Under the pieces are notes generated by a model. That model did no database searches. It had not been told where the DNA came from and saw nothing but the letters and a program-made list of their open reading frames with translations. Below, one piece after another: positions 43,907-58,300 of a DNA stretch of 62,000 bases. Where the stretch lies: assembly GCF_964340395.1 (NCBI RefSeq), contig NC_135563.1:9614075-9676074 (forward strand). The letters run 5' to 3'. The translations under genes were made by a program, and so were the position numbers. Source of the DNA: Glandiceps talaboti. Taxonomy: Eukaryota; Hemichordata; Enteropneusta; Spengelidae. The stretch's first letter is position 1. Each line of letters starts with the position of its first letter.

Positions 43907-45350
43907 GGTTTGACTAACTTTCTATTAATTTCATCCATGTAGGAAAAAAGAGGGAAAATATTAGAATTCACTTTATTATCTCCTTGTCAGTTTTAAGAAC
44001 AGTTATAAATACTGCCACTAATTTTCACAAGATAGAGTATATTTTTTCCGCTGGCACAGCAAAAAAAATTAGCTGGCGGTGAGTTTTGGACGGTGTCGTA
44101 AATAGGCACGAGTAGTTGTACCATGCTGAAATACTAGCTATTACATCTATTCTTGAATCTATAACCAGCCTATAATACTGTCAAAAGAAATACCGCTTGA
44201 ACATGAAATAAAATTACAGTTTTGCAATGTTTTGGAAAATAATATAACCAGCTCAATACATGACAAATTATTTAAAATGTGTAAATCGCTTGACTTTCCT
44301 TCTTAAAATAGTCCTACAAACCCAAGTGAAACAAAATATGGACCAGTATTATCAGAATATGGTTTAGAGCACCAGGATCAAAGTTCAAAGTTCAAATTGA
44401 CATATCATGATCAAAGTTAAAACTGGTAAGCACACTTTTTTATTTGACACATTAATTTCTACTGTATATTTCATTTGAAGCACATTTCTGCACAGCGTTC
44501 ATTTCCTTGACATCAGTGACTGATATCTGATGAAAGCATTGTTATCTTTAACCATACATGTATTTTGATGAAAAAGAAAACACTTTCATGTTTACATTTC
44601 ACGTTCAAATGTTTTGCTTCAAAAGTACATGACTTAATTTCCATGCAGCAGTTTTCATTAATTTCATGATTCATATTAAAACAACTTAAAAACCCTTAAT
44701 GAGATTCATAAATATGGTGATTTCGTTGCTGGTTAATGTACTTAAAGAGGTGTATACGTAACTATGACATGCTACAATGTGCCAAGAATACGAAGAGAAT
44801 CGTGCTACACAAAAAAAAAACGAAAATAAAAACTTAAAGTATTCAGCTATATAGGGTGCATAATATACACACAGTAAATTTAGTAAAACTGTTTTCTAAC
44901 GGGTAGTTATATTATAATCAATATTGACGGTTTCTCTATGTTTTGGAGATTTCCTGGAATTTTTTTTATATATAATAAGTCCTGAGTATAGATTTAACTT
45001 TGGCATTGAAAAAATTTGTGAAGGTCACTATACACTATACCCAGGCATGACTTTGTAATTTATTATATTTAAATGTTACATATTTTGCTAGATGATATTT
45101 CTGTACCTTTGGCAAAGCGAATTCTGTGCTAAAGCTTTACCACCCTCTCTGCCTGATACAATAGTATGGCTTGTACCCTTTTTTTATGGATGGAATATAC
45201 TATTATACATCAAAATAGGGAACAGAAGTCCATAAAGTGGTTCCAAGCCTGTTTTAAATTCACTGGGGGGGGGGGGGGGGTGTCTTCATCTTAAGATTTT
45301 TGTTATAAGAGTTTTGTAGGTTGTGTCTTGTTCAGGGCATTCCTTTATAG
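43907..45350. other. Downstream of the CIMIP2-like gene, no gene seen
   Basis: AT-rich. G-run of 17 at about 45265-45281. Confidence 0.5.
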
Positions 45351-45356
45351 TTTATT
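45351..45356 (-). terminator. Polyadenylation signal AATAAA
   Basis: AATAAA on the minus strand about 29 bp after the stop codon at 45385, a plausible 3' end for the CIMIP2-like gene. Confidence 0.5.
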
Positions 45357-45384
45357 CTCAGATGTTTATCTACGCTTCCCTGCT

Positions 45385-46300
45385 TTACCACGCAGGTAGG
45401 GCTGTCTGTGGTGTTCCATGTTTTGAAACGTATGCACCGTATGTTGATTCGTCATGGAAACAAACAGGTAAAGATCTGGATGTATCGGCATAGGTGTTTC
45501 CAAATCTGAAGCGCATTTCTACAGAAAAAGAAAAAAAACCAAAGGAATAAGTAACTTCATTTACTGTCATATTTTTAAAAATACCACAGCATGGAGCCAT
45601 TGTTTTTGTTATACTGTACCATGCCAGTTAAGTTGTGTGTTTGTACTAATAAAATATAAATGTCATAACTGAGCTCTCAATTACCAAAAAAGATGCTATT
45701 GAAAGGGCATTCCTTAAAGCAAGATATTCTACCTATGACACTGACATATTTTGCAACCTTCAGAGATAAAAAATGTAAGTTGCCAACTAATTTACATAAT
45801 AATTTGCATGAATTAACATATGACCATGATAGTGTCATCATGAGCAAATACTGATAGCACTTATTAAAGAAGTTCAATCAGTTTTTGCAGGATACCTGCA
45901 ATTCTTGACTTTGTATCTGTATTCATACTCATTGTTCATAAGGAAGGGGGTAGTGTTATTGCTATATTTATTAGATGACTTACGTGGAAGATAGCCGGTG
46001 TATTTAGGCACCATTCCTATTTGTTTATACAATCTCCTACTAGTGGCATCGGGATGTTGGTTTGGTATCTCAACTCCAGTCACACCTGTTGCATCCTCTG
46101 CTTTGCTGTTAAAAGATAATTATGAATTATGAATATTATTTCGGTGATATGACCATAGTCCTGTCACACATGATATTTTTGAGAAATTAATAAGTAGCAT
46201 AATTGTCCTTATGTCACTTTAGCTAAAGGTTTCAATGAATTCAGTATTACTTGTCAGAGATATGGCTTAATTTGATATGGAACAGACACATGTAAAGATG

Positions 46301-46337
<37 letters not shown>

Positions 46338-49300
46338 ATGGAAGTCATTCCAATAGCCCCTACAGGCTGTGCCCTTGGTATTATGAAATATTGATTCTAA
46401 TCAGGGTTTTGTCTCAAGAAAAGAATTGATAATTCTATCAACTTTTCTAACAAGAATGACTTGAACTTTCAATTAGTTTAGTTCACACCTCAGCTGGTTT
46501 TTTTCAGAAAGCCTGATTCAGTCAAAAAAACAACCGTGATATAAAGTATAAAAAAAAGAGCTAATTTTTAATAAAGTATTTGTGATATTAAAAGTGACTT
46601 ACTGTGGTGGAATGACTGGTTTACCAATCTTTGAGGCATGTCTTCTTGTTTCATGGTCAAACACTTGAAGTGAATCTTTGCACACAGAGTGGTAACGACT
46701 TCCAAGGCCAAGTTCAGTGACACCGGCCCTTGGGATGAAGCCTCTATAACCAGGCATTGGTGCCTCTGTCAGTGGTCGTCTACTTTCTGTTAAATGAGAA
46801 GATAGTCAATTTAAATTAATTTAGAAGCATTTTATACTAGATACTAATTTATTTTCATGGGATACTTTGAGAAATGCTACAGATATTTTTCAAAGTACCT
46901 GGGCTTTGATTTTGGAGATAGTTCAAATTAATTTAGGATAATAGTATGGAAAAGTTGAATAAATCTACAAATATTTTTTAACTAAAAGCAAGGGCTTTGA
47001 CTCTGTTAATCTACTCTGAATTGTTATAAATAAACTCAATGAGCAAGTGTTGTAGAGAACAGAAACTTTCATATTTTCCATCTCTTGACATGGTGATATA
47101 CGTACCACTTGTCTATAGGGAGCTGTTCAGTGGAATTGTATGTCATTAGCATAATGCTCATTGATGTACACAAACAAGTTAGTATTTTCCCTGTCTACAT
47201 TTCAAACAACGTAACTATTGATGATTGTTCAGCCAATTCATAGACTTGGAAAAAAGTAACTTAAAAATTGGGTATCAAACAAACATAATGTGTATCAAAA
47301 AAATACTATTTGAAGTTCCATCCTTATGAATCTGTTTATTGGGGAATTGTATATTTTTTAACATTGATGGTGCTCTTCAAAGGAGTGGTGTCTTTTCTTA
47401 GATGAAACATTCATGAGTTGTATATTTTATCAGGAGACCAACGTTATATATTAAATCATCCATCATTAAATTCATTAGAACTGGGAAGAACTGCTGACAC
47501 TTCTCTACTGTCTATCTAGTTTGGTAGTACCTGACAATTCTCTATAGTCACTCTAGTTTGGTAGTACCTGACAATTCTCTATAGTCACTCTAGTTTGGTA
47601 GTACCTGTCAATTCTCTATAGTTTCTCTAGTTTGGTAGTACCTGACAATTCTCTATAGTTACTCTAGTTTGGTAGTACCTGACAATTCTCTATAGTCTCT
47701 CTAGTTAGGTAGTCCTTGTCAATTCTCTATAGTTTCTCTAGTTTGCTTGATAGTACCTGTCAATTCTCATAAACCAAATACTTACCCAGGAGAATTGGAG
47801 CAGTAGGATTTCTATCTCTGTAATGATTTAATTGTCTAGTTACTGAAGCGTCATCTTTATTGACGACATCTAGCGTAGGATAGCTATTGGTGGTTTGTTT
47901 CAGATTGGTGACTTTAGAATCGTGTCGTTTTGTGTTACTGAGGAAATCATCGATGCATACATCGCAGTCTTCTTTGTATGTGTTTCCAAACTTGAATGGC
48001 ATGCGAGGAATGTAACCTGAGTAGGGAATGAAGAAACTGGATTGTTATTATTTTCTCAAAGACATTTCAGTTTTAGGCTGAAAAATTTATATTGAATATT
48101 GTACACAACATAAATTATGCATGGAGGGTAATTAATATGCGACATTATATCCATTTTTCGGTTCCTATGCCTCGGCATGTTACATGTTACAAATGCAGCT
48201 GAAAATTGCACTTGTATAAAATAGTACCCAATATGATAATATTTATCTGACCTAAGTCACCTTTAAAAAAATGACAACTTTTCCGTTATTGCCGACAAAA
48301 AATGTGGTGACATTCAATAGACTTATATACAATTAGTGAAAGAAAAAGAAAAAATCAAATTTATCCCTAAATGGCTGGGTTTGATTAAATTTACTACATT
48401 GTAAGTAAGAAGTGTCATTCAGTTTGACTCTACTGTACAATGCAGGTTTTCCCCAGGTACTCTGGTTTCCTCCTGCACTAACACTGGACCAAAGGAGCCT
48501 ATAAATGGGACTAGCTCCCTTTGATTATCCGATAAATAAATAAATAAATAAATACTATTGAGAGGAAAAAAAACATTCCTCTGTATTTTATTTAATTGTA
48601 CCATTTGGTAGTCACTTTTAAAATGTCAGTTTGAAATTAATGAATTACTCTATGCATGTTTCAGTGACGCACTTTTTGCTGATTAACTTTTGGACAGTAT
48701 TGATAGAACTGAGTGTGTTTTTTTACCATCAGCTGTATAATACGACTACTGTCACAAAAATGTGAATAAACCATAAATAAAACCAAGTATATTATTTAAA
48801 ATGCAAAAAAAAAATTCAACAGGTTGTATACATCTACAACCATTTTTAAACAAATAAACAATGTCATATATACATAACTAGGAAACACATAACAAGAAAA
48901 CAAACTTAGTTAAAATCTGATGTGGGCTCCATTGTTTTATTTACCTCTAATTCTTTCATATATTGATTTTGATTTTGTTGTTCTGAGAGTGAGCACCTAA
49001 AAGTTGCACTAGCTGCAACTGGAATATTTTTTGAAACTATTTTGTTAGATAAAATGACTGTAATATCGTACACCTGAACAGTATTGAGTCACCTGTAGGT
49101 AAATGTATTTGTGTAGCAGTGTACATAGTTCATATGGTAAAATCAAGCCAATCAAATATATTTTTGGGTCTGCACCCAAAAATCAGTACCAAGAATCATG
49201 ATTTCAACCTGTTACTGTACTACTTATGGATATAATCGACCTCTACAGTGTCTAATTATTGGTAATTGACCAATTTTCAGTTAAACATTTGTGATTGTGT

Positions 49301-52300
49301 GATCAACAAAATAATACTCAAGTTACAGCTAGTGCAGGTTTAAGTTCCTCACTACAGGTACTCACTACCGGAACAACGAACAATAATATACAAAGGAAAC
49401 AGAGGTAAATAAAGCAATCAAAGAGTATTCCCACATCAGATTTTTAATAATCAGATTGACAAACACACCTGCTCATCAAAATGAACATGGTAACAAATTA
49501 AATTTTTTATGCACTCCTCATCAAAACAAATGAGAAATTATTCAATTTTGTCATCAAATCAAATCATACTTCTATATCTAAGCAACAATCAGTGGCAACA
49601 GTATTTATTTACTTTTCAATTTAAATTATTTCTTAACCTTTGATGCATAATTCTAATATATCTCAGTACTTTTTATTAATACAATGATGAATCTCACAAT
49701 CAGTAATTCATATGTTTTTATTTCATCAATTTACTTACCAATTTTGTTTATATATGAATTCTCAAAACTGCCTTTTAAGTTTAATACAATGTAAGTCGTG
49801 ACGAACTTTAATCAAAAAGTAGATGCAAATACTGATCATACAATTCTTGAATGTGTACATCAGATCAGATACATAATATTTTAATTCTTACAACAACAAC
49901 AACCAGATCTAGATAGCTTGATAAAGCTTGTGGATCAATGATCCCAGAGACTTAGTGTTGTGGTTACTGTAAATAGAGTACCGTTTACATCATTCCGATG
50001 AAAGTGCATTACATCATGACAATTAAGTCTCTGGGCTGTGTTGACCAGAACTAGTCAAGAACCACAACTTACAGATTCATACCACTCTTGGTCATCAACC
50101 TTCCAGAATTGAAAAACCCATACATATTCAAACCTCAACTCTCTCCAACTGTATGACTCTCTACCATTCTATTCAATTTCAAGATACACCCCTTACTGTA
50201 GCTATGCAATAGTCCACTAAATAAAACCATTCACTCCATACAATAGCTACGCATGGCTAACCGTGTGATTCATTCACACTGGAATGTATTCACCACATAA
50301 CATTGCTACCACCCCTAATACAGCTACCATGGTACAATGTCAACACTAATAACATCTAGAGAGTTATACAGCTTTCATTAAATCTCAACTAACCTACTAG
50401 ACTCAATCTACTTATCACATAATCTTTTTATCCTGTCCATCTCTTTACTTTCAGAACTTTGTTTTCTAGCCCTGGGCAAGCTTATATTTTAGCTCCTGAG
50501 TTCTTAACCTGTGTTATGGTCCTTCACCCACAACTCATTAGTTGGTCTTGTCAAAGGATAGGACCAACTTGGATTATTTTGGGATAAATAAATTTCCGAA
50601 AAAGTTAATTGTTGGAAAGCAAGTGGAAAGCTAGGCAATGGTCTTGGAAAGTTTGCTATGCTTACAAATCTTCCCTGTTTAAACGTATAGTCTAATCTTA
50701 TACTCTAGAATTAATATACCAGTTGAATTTTTCTAGCAAATTAGTAGCTTTATGAAATCTTTTGCTGGGTTGATCTTGACTGTGTCCTCTTTGTTGAGAT
50801 GATCGAGAGGATCATCGTCAAGATATACCCAATGAAGATTAAAGCTTTAACATATTTATATTGTTTCAAAGTGTCATCATATGAAGTGCTGCCCAAGAAT
50901 TCACTCCCTGCTTTGTTGCTATGGCAACATGTATAAATAATTACCTTTCCAATTAACAAATTAAGCCACATCCGCCATACCTTCAATTTCCATTAACAAA
51001 ATATCAATTTTATGTTATTGTGAAGAAATCAAGTCTGTGCTCTCAAACACTGATGTACTTATGAACCCATTAGTGATAATATACCACACTTGAATGCAGA
51101 TAAAGGTTGAATTTCAAACGGGGCAAGGTAGTGGACAACAAAACACAGACTAAACACTGTATATTTACTATGCTTTATCTCATTCAAGTGTTCAACTACA
51201 GTATTGCAGTAGAAAAAAGTGCAAACACTAAAGACAGAATTAGATCTTTAGAGATCTCTTATGTACATATGCAAATTATGTGTATTCTCCCCCACTGAGA
51301 CCATGCTTGTGTGTTTGCGCATATATAATGAGGTAAAGTCTCACTTGACTGAGGAACTTTGTAGTGTTTGCTGGTTACCTGGAATTTCATGTTTCTGGGA
51401 TTTATCCCACAGTAGAGGGCTTGATAATCATTCAAGGTATAATGTTTAGCTGTCGAAATCAATCAAATGCGTGTATGTTTGTCTACATTCGCATTGAGCT
51501 AACGATACCAATTGTTAGCGGCAACAAAAGAATGTTGTCTCAAGAACATGTCTTTTATAAGAAATCAATATAACTTGAAATCAATTTTGTTGTAATTTCC
51601 TTTCTTCCTCCACATTTCGATTATTATTCAAGGCAAGCTATTTGTTGTAACTGTTTTTAATGTTCTACAAAAGAATTACTTGACCCAGTACTAATGAGGT
51701 GCAATCAAAGTGACAGCTAGTTGTTGTCATAGCAACAGTGGTCTTGACAACGTTTTACATAACTGTACACATAACTTTGTTTTTAAGATCAAATTGATAA
51801 TCATATTTCCCTTAGAAATACTAAATTTATACTTTTTTTTAATTGTTTGATGAAATGTCAATGTAAAAGTACTTATTTAAACTATTTAAGAATTAAGGAT
51901 TATGTGCTATTGTCTACAACAATTCAAATTAGTTTGACAGAAAAGGTATTTGTAATTTGGAAACAATTTGATTTATAATTCACATTAAATTAATTTGAAT
52001 TTCTAGCTCCTGAAATAAACTTATTCATTGTATTATACCATGTAAGTTTAACATTGCATCAAAAAAAATACTTTATTAAAAGTTACTAAAATCTTACTAG
52101 CATTGCTACATTTTATCATCTGGTCTGACAATTATCACTGTGTATAAGATTTTCGTTGAGCCAGATCATAAATTGTAGCAGTGTTAGTAAGATTTTTGTT
52201 GGGGCTGGTGATAAAGTGTAGCAATGTTGGTAAGATTTTTGTTGAGCCAGATGATAAAATGTAACACTGTTAGTAACATTTTTGTTGAGCCAGATGATAA

Positions 52301-55300
52301 AATGTAGCAATGTTAGTAAGATTTGTGTTGAGCCAGATAATAAAATGTAGCAATGTTAGTAAGATTTTTGTTGAGCCAGATAATAAAATGTAGCAATGTT
52401 AGTAAGATTTTTGTTGAGCCAGATAATAAAATGTAGCAATGTTAGTAAGATTTTTGTTGAGCCAGATAATAAAATGTAGCAATGTTAGTAAGATTTTTGT
52501 TGAGCCAGATGATAAAATGTAGCAGTGTTAGTAAGATTTTTGTTGAGCCAGATGATAAAATGTAGCAATGTTAGTAACATTTTTATTGAGCCAGATGATA
52601 AAATGTAGCAATGTTAGTAAGATTTTTGTTGAGCCAGATAATAAAATGTAGCAATGTTAGTAAGATTTTTGTTGAGCCAGATAATAAAATGTAGCAATGT
52701 TAGTAAGATTTTTGTTGAGCCAGATAATAAAATGTAGCAATGTTAGTAAGATTTTTGTTGAGCCAGATGATAAAATGTAGCAGTGTTAGTAAGATTTTTG
52801 TTGAGCCAGATGATAAAATGTAGCAATGTTAGTAAGATTTTTGTTGAGCCAGATGATAAAATGTAGTAATGTTAGTAACATTTTTGTTCAGCCAGATGAT
52901 AAAATGTAGCAATGTTAGTAAGATTTTTGTTGTGTCAAATGAAATTTTATTTCAGGTTTTGTGATTTTAATTGTAATATATGTGTACAAAGAATCTCTCA
53001 AACCAACTAGTAGATACTTTACACATTCAAATTGTTGGTAACTTAGAAAGTGACTTAAAAATCGTTCAAGCGATAATAACAGAGTGATGTGGAGAAATTC
53101 AAGTTAATAAAGAAATAATCAACATTGTTTGTGTCATGCGTAAAACCTGAGTGAACATCACAATAACCGGTAGGAACTACATTTTTTAATATAAAACGAA
53201 TTAGGAAAAGTAATGATTTTCTCTGGTCACACCATTCAATGCCAAAAATTACCATCAGTATAAAACATGCTTTATACACAGAGACTACGATAAAATGAAC
53301 ACCATGGGTTATTTTGGAAAACATGAAAACTTACATGTAACAATCACAAACTCATCAGAGATTTGCATGTTTATATATACTAGATCCCAGTTTTGTTGAT
53401 GTCGATGCAATGTATTGCATTCAAGGGTTGCTATAGCCCAGGGGCTTGCCTACGTGACTCAACATACTGGCTTGGTACATACTTGTGAACAACATTTTCA
53501 AACCAGACAACCAAGTCACTGGGCAAATAAAGGGTGGCTACTTTATACAGAGATTTTGGTATAATAAAATGTTATGTCAAGAATTAATTAATTTGTGATT
53601 GATTATAAAAAGAAAATTATTTGCTTCTTTTAAACCCCAAATAAACACAGTGCAATCAGCGTGTGCTTCATTATAAAAAGATAACTTAATTTTTGAGACC
53701 CCAAGGGTAAACATTTTTCAGTCAGCAAAAAATATGAAAAAAATTAAAATATTTTTTTTTTTGCATACAAAACATTAATTCAGTTGAATTAACAAATGTC
53801 AATGTGACTGTTAGACCATAATGATGCATTATTTTGAAAATACCTACAAGATAGTCAACACTGACAGACTACTTTTTTGCAAATAACAAATTTCCAAGGA
53901 TATGTTTGAGACATTACAGATGGAGTTTACAGGCTGTAAGAACCTGGAATATATAGCTTGTACATTGTGCTAATGTGTATACTACTCATATAGCTGTCAT
54001 GAAAAGACGAGAGTATTGGAATCAGTCAGTCAGTCAGTCAGTCAGTCAGTCAGTTAGTTAGTTAGTTAGTCAGTCAGTCAATCAGTCAGTCAGCAAGCAT
54101 CTTAAAAATGCTACACCTTTTTAAAAAATGAAATAAAAATCACGCAAAAAAATAGGTTGTTTTCCTGAGATATTCATGTATAAAATAAGTGGGTCCTGGC
54201 AAGCTATAAAGTACAACTTATATCACATATACAGTCACACCCTCTGCCACCCCCACCTCCCACCCCACCCCACCCTAAAATATGAACAAATAGAAATAAA
54301 TAAATGCAAGTCTGGATGCATTGACCTCAGGAATGTAGTAAAATGGGACTGTACTGAGATAGATGCCTGAATACTAATAAAACAAACCGTTCCTACATAT
54401 TTGTTTACATAATAATTTTTTGTGAGTTTTGATACATATAAAGTAAACATTACCATACACAAGGATATATCCAAGTGACATACTTTATGGTGAAACAAGG
54501 GTATTATGTCTGTGTAGTTTTATGGCAATCCTTACAGCTGACCTAGCAACCCAACATTGTTGGATTTCAAATCTGTCTAAGGTCATAGGGTCAACTTGTC
54601 AATGTTTGATTTTCACATTAAAATATGTTGATTTCAACTGTGGAGGTTACCAATCATCACCAACACCTATCTGGTTCAAAGGTTGTCTAGTTTTTTTTCA
54701 GTTTGTAGACAAGGGTGATTTATATATAATTGACTGTATCTCACATTTCTGTGACGGGTACTCCCCCTACCGTTGAATCTTTATCTTCAAATACTTGCCA
54801 TTAAAATGTACATTGTTACTTATTTCATCCTGGTTCTGTACTTATATCTCCTACTTTGTTAGTTTGTATGGTTTACCTTTGTATGGTTTACCTTTATTTA
54901 ATCAATGATTATTTATCAGTAATTCCATTATATAATGATACAACTTGGCATAGTTTAATACCATCACAGGCTCCTGAATTAATCTGCATGACAACTTTTT
55001 ACTGTATAGTACGTAAGAAAGATTATACATTTAAAAAAAAAAAAAATTTCATACAGATTGATTCCAGTGCCTTTGGTTACCATGGAAACATGATATGGTG
55101 AAACACTCCTAGAATTAATACCGAATCAGAGACAGCAGAACAATAAGTACACCTCTGACATATTACATGTATATAACTGTCATAAAATATAATATATATT
55201 GTTACTAATACAAACAACTCTTTAAACCCCCCACCCCCACCCGTACAGTTCTTTTCACTGTTTCCTACATTCTACCCCCCCCCCCCCCCACCTCCACTGT

Positions 55301-58300
55301 CATGTTAACTCTAATGTCTAATCAGAGGACATATAAATAATTTATAATAATTCCCAGAGTAATTACTAAAAGTTACAAAGCATAAAATAAGACTTATTAA
55401 AATAAAGTATACATTAAGTAATAAAGATAAAAACAATTTTTAAAAGGTTTTAAAAAGTTACAATTAATAAAATAGTAATAATAATTCAAAAAAAATTAAA
55501 TAAAAAAAATAAAAAAATAACAATTGCAATAATCTATTATAAAATTGAAACATATAAAACTGGGTTGATATTTTTTTAAGAGTAATTCTTGTTGTATATC
55601 AAAATGTACTTATGGTTCCCATTTACTGAAGTATATTAGTTATATCACTAGCAGAATTCAAACTGGGTATTTAGGGATTTGGCATAAATTATTCAGTATT
55701 ATAATTTAGACCCTGTTATGATGTTATCTGTGCTATCAATGCCAGTAGTTGATTTTTATTAAAGCCATTTAGCTTACATCAACAATAATACAGGAAACCT
55801 AGCTATTTTCACTACTTCAAAGTTTTGTGATTTTACAGTCTTCAGCAACATCTCAAAGACTAATAATTTTCACTAATAACCAGACTGGTACATTGTGTTC
55901 ATGTACAAGAGGGCATTTTAGTCACTACTTATTTTTACTAATTACCAGACTGGTACATTGTGTTCATGTACAAGAAGGCATTTTAGTCACTACTTATTTT
56001 TTGTTTTCCAGCAAAATTAGCAAAAAGAAGTCTTTAGCAAAACATTTGTATGTTTACAATATACTAGAATAGTTTGATCAAGGTTTTAAGTATTTACACC
56101 CAAATAAAACTGGTTATTTTGTAACACTTAAAAAATCTTCTTAGCCTGTCTCACTGTTTGTAAATCAAACCATACATTAATTCTGAAAGTTTATGTCCTT
56201 CGGTTTAAGCCTGTTGGCTAAGCTTTGCGTTTGTAAGAGTTCGTGTTTACAACAATTCATTTTAGGTATACAACTAGACTTTTAGAATTATTTTTGTGAC
56301 AAAATAACATTCATCATACATTTGTTGGGTTGCACATGATATTTAGTCACTGAGTGATTTTATCTGAGAATTTGCATGTAAAGAATTAAGTCAGCTTCAA
56401 TTGGAAACAGCTATCAAGACTTTTGAATATTTTCATTTTTAAAAAGACAGAACCTGCTCTCTTCACAGAAAATATGAAGCCAAATTATAAATTATATTTA
56501 CTATACAAACAGTTATTTTCAAACACTTTCTTTAAAATTATGATTTTAAATTATTTTTGTAAAAAGACTGCACCTAAGCGTATAATTTACTGCTCTATTC
56601 AAAATACACAAACATTAATTTTTCAATAACTTTTTTTTTTTTTAATCTTATATCTTCAAAATTATGTGATTACAACTTTTAATGCAGAAATACAATAAAC
56701 TCACCTGTATATCCGGGCACCATGCATTCTGTTAATTTGTTGTCACCTGTTGATTTTGGTAAATTGTGTTTTGGTATACCAGTAGAATCGGATATACTCG
56801 TACCAAGATACTTGGTGGTTGTTTCGAAATATGTGGTGGGGTCGACGGCTGACACGGGGTGGGATTTCCTACCTGGTCTCTACAGTGATAAATGAAATAT
56901 GAACAAAAAAAGGGTTATAGTGGTGTCTTTATCAAACGTACTTTGTTGGTGTCACTTTGTTGTGACAATGCTTGACACCTTTAAAACGGGGTTGTTTTTT
57001 ATGAGGCTGGATTTGTCTTTTGTACCGTCGTTTGTTTGTAGCACAAGATGGCAAATATGAGGGACTCCCTGTTGCCAAGTGTTGGTTGTTGTCAGTCAGG
57101 TGTTAAAAACGCGCGAATTACTGTCGTAGACAAACATTCTGTGGTAACGAAATGAAATATAGCCTAGTACAAACTGTCGCCAAGTTTCGTTCTTGTTTAC
57201 GACAATATAGTTGTTGTCTCAACAAGGAAGGGGTCGTCAACTTTTGATGACAGTACACCCCCCCCCCCCCCCGTATCACTAACCGTCATCTTGAGACTCA
57301 AGTGCAATGCTTTGATTCGACACAAAAATGTACACCTTTATTGGGCTATTACCAATGACTTTACCCTAAAACAAAGTCCAAGATATGGCTATGATTGTAA
57401 ATGGATTAAAAAGGATCTGATGTATTGCAAGAATTGTGAGATATCGCAGTAAAACATTCCTGGCTCGCCCCGATGAACAGGCAACGCGTCAGTCGAACTA
57501 ATCCCAACGTAAACACAACAGCACAATTGCAAACAATAACCTTTACCGACAACAGACCAAAGAAACATAAATTTTCCATTAGCTGTGTTCAATCTGTCAT
57601 TTCCACCCATTCTACTGTCGCCATAGTGTCAAATATGCCTAGTTGAAAATACAAGTACAAATTATACCCTAATAACGAGCTAGTTAGTGAATAACTACTG
57701 CAGAATTTTCCACATTTAGTTACGCTGTAGACAAAAGCAACAAACTTCGAAACGTGAGCCGTATACATTGCCAGACAGGCAAAACAGAAAACTTCCAGCT
57801 GGTATATCAAGTATTTCTTCCAACGTTTAACTCTTCAGAATGCACACCATTTATTTGTTTCCTGCTCTCCAAACTAATCCCACTAAACACGCCGTAACTG
57901 TCCGTTATATTCATAAACAACCGATTTTCATCACGAAGCCCTGCACACTGCAGTAGTAAGACGTGTCACCCAACGCGCCATTTAAAAACACGGAGGCTTG
58001 ATACATTGAAATACAATGTATTACATCTTGACAACTACATTCGCTCTGGGCCTTTTAATTTGTCCGATTAACAGTCTAATAAATAAAGCTTCTAGCAATA
58101 AACCGATTAAAGATCTCTACGGTATTTCAGAAGCATGAAATGTTGGGTAAAATAGCGAGAGAGAAAAACGAAGACAAGATACGTGTATCATTTATGGCAG
58201 CCATGTTGTTCGAGGATTTTATTAGGTACAAACCTGTGAAAGCCTTTGGGTAGCATTACCGTAAGTGTCACCAACATGATATTTATACTGTTCAATGTAT

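Larger units (their letters stand above)
50037..52086. other. CIMIP2-like gene intron 3, part, with two X-box-like sites
   Basis: No exon. GTTGCTATGGCAAC at 50915-50928 and GTTGTCATAGCAAC at 51723-51736 match the RFX X-box closely. Confidence 0.5.

Noticed and set aside
52087-52936. CRISPR-like regular array of 43-bp units
   Set aside because: Units are contiguous with no spacers, so it is a minisatellite.
57389-57810. Extra exon of the CIMIP2-like gene
   Set aside because: Not needed by the phase chain, no family motif, no convincing splice borders.
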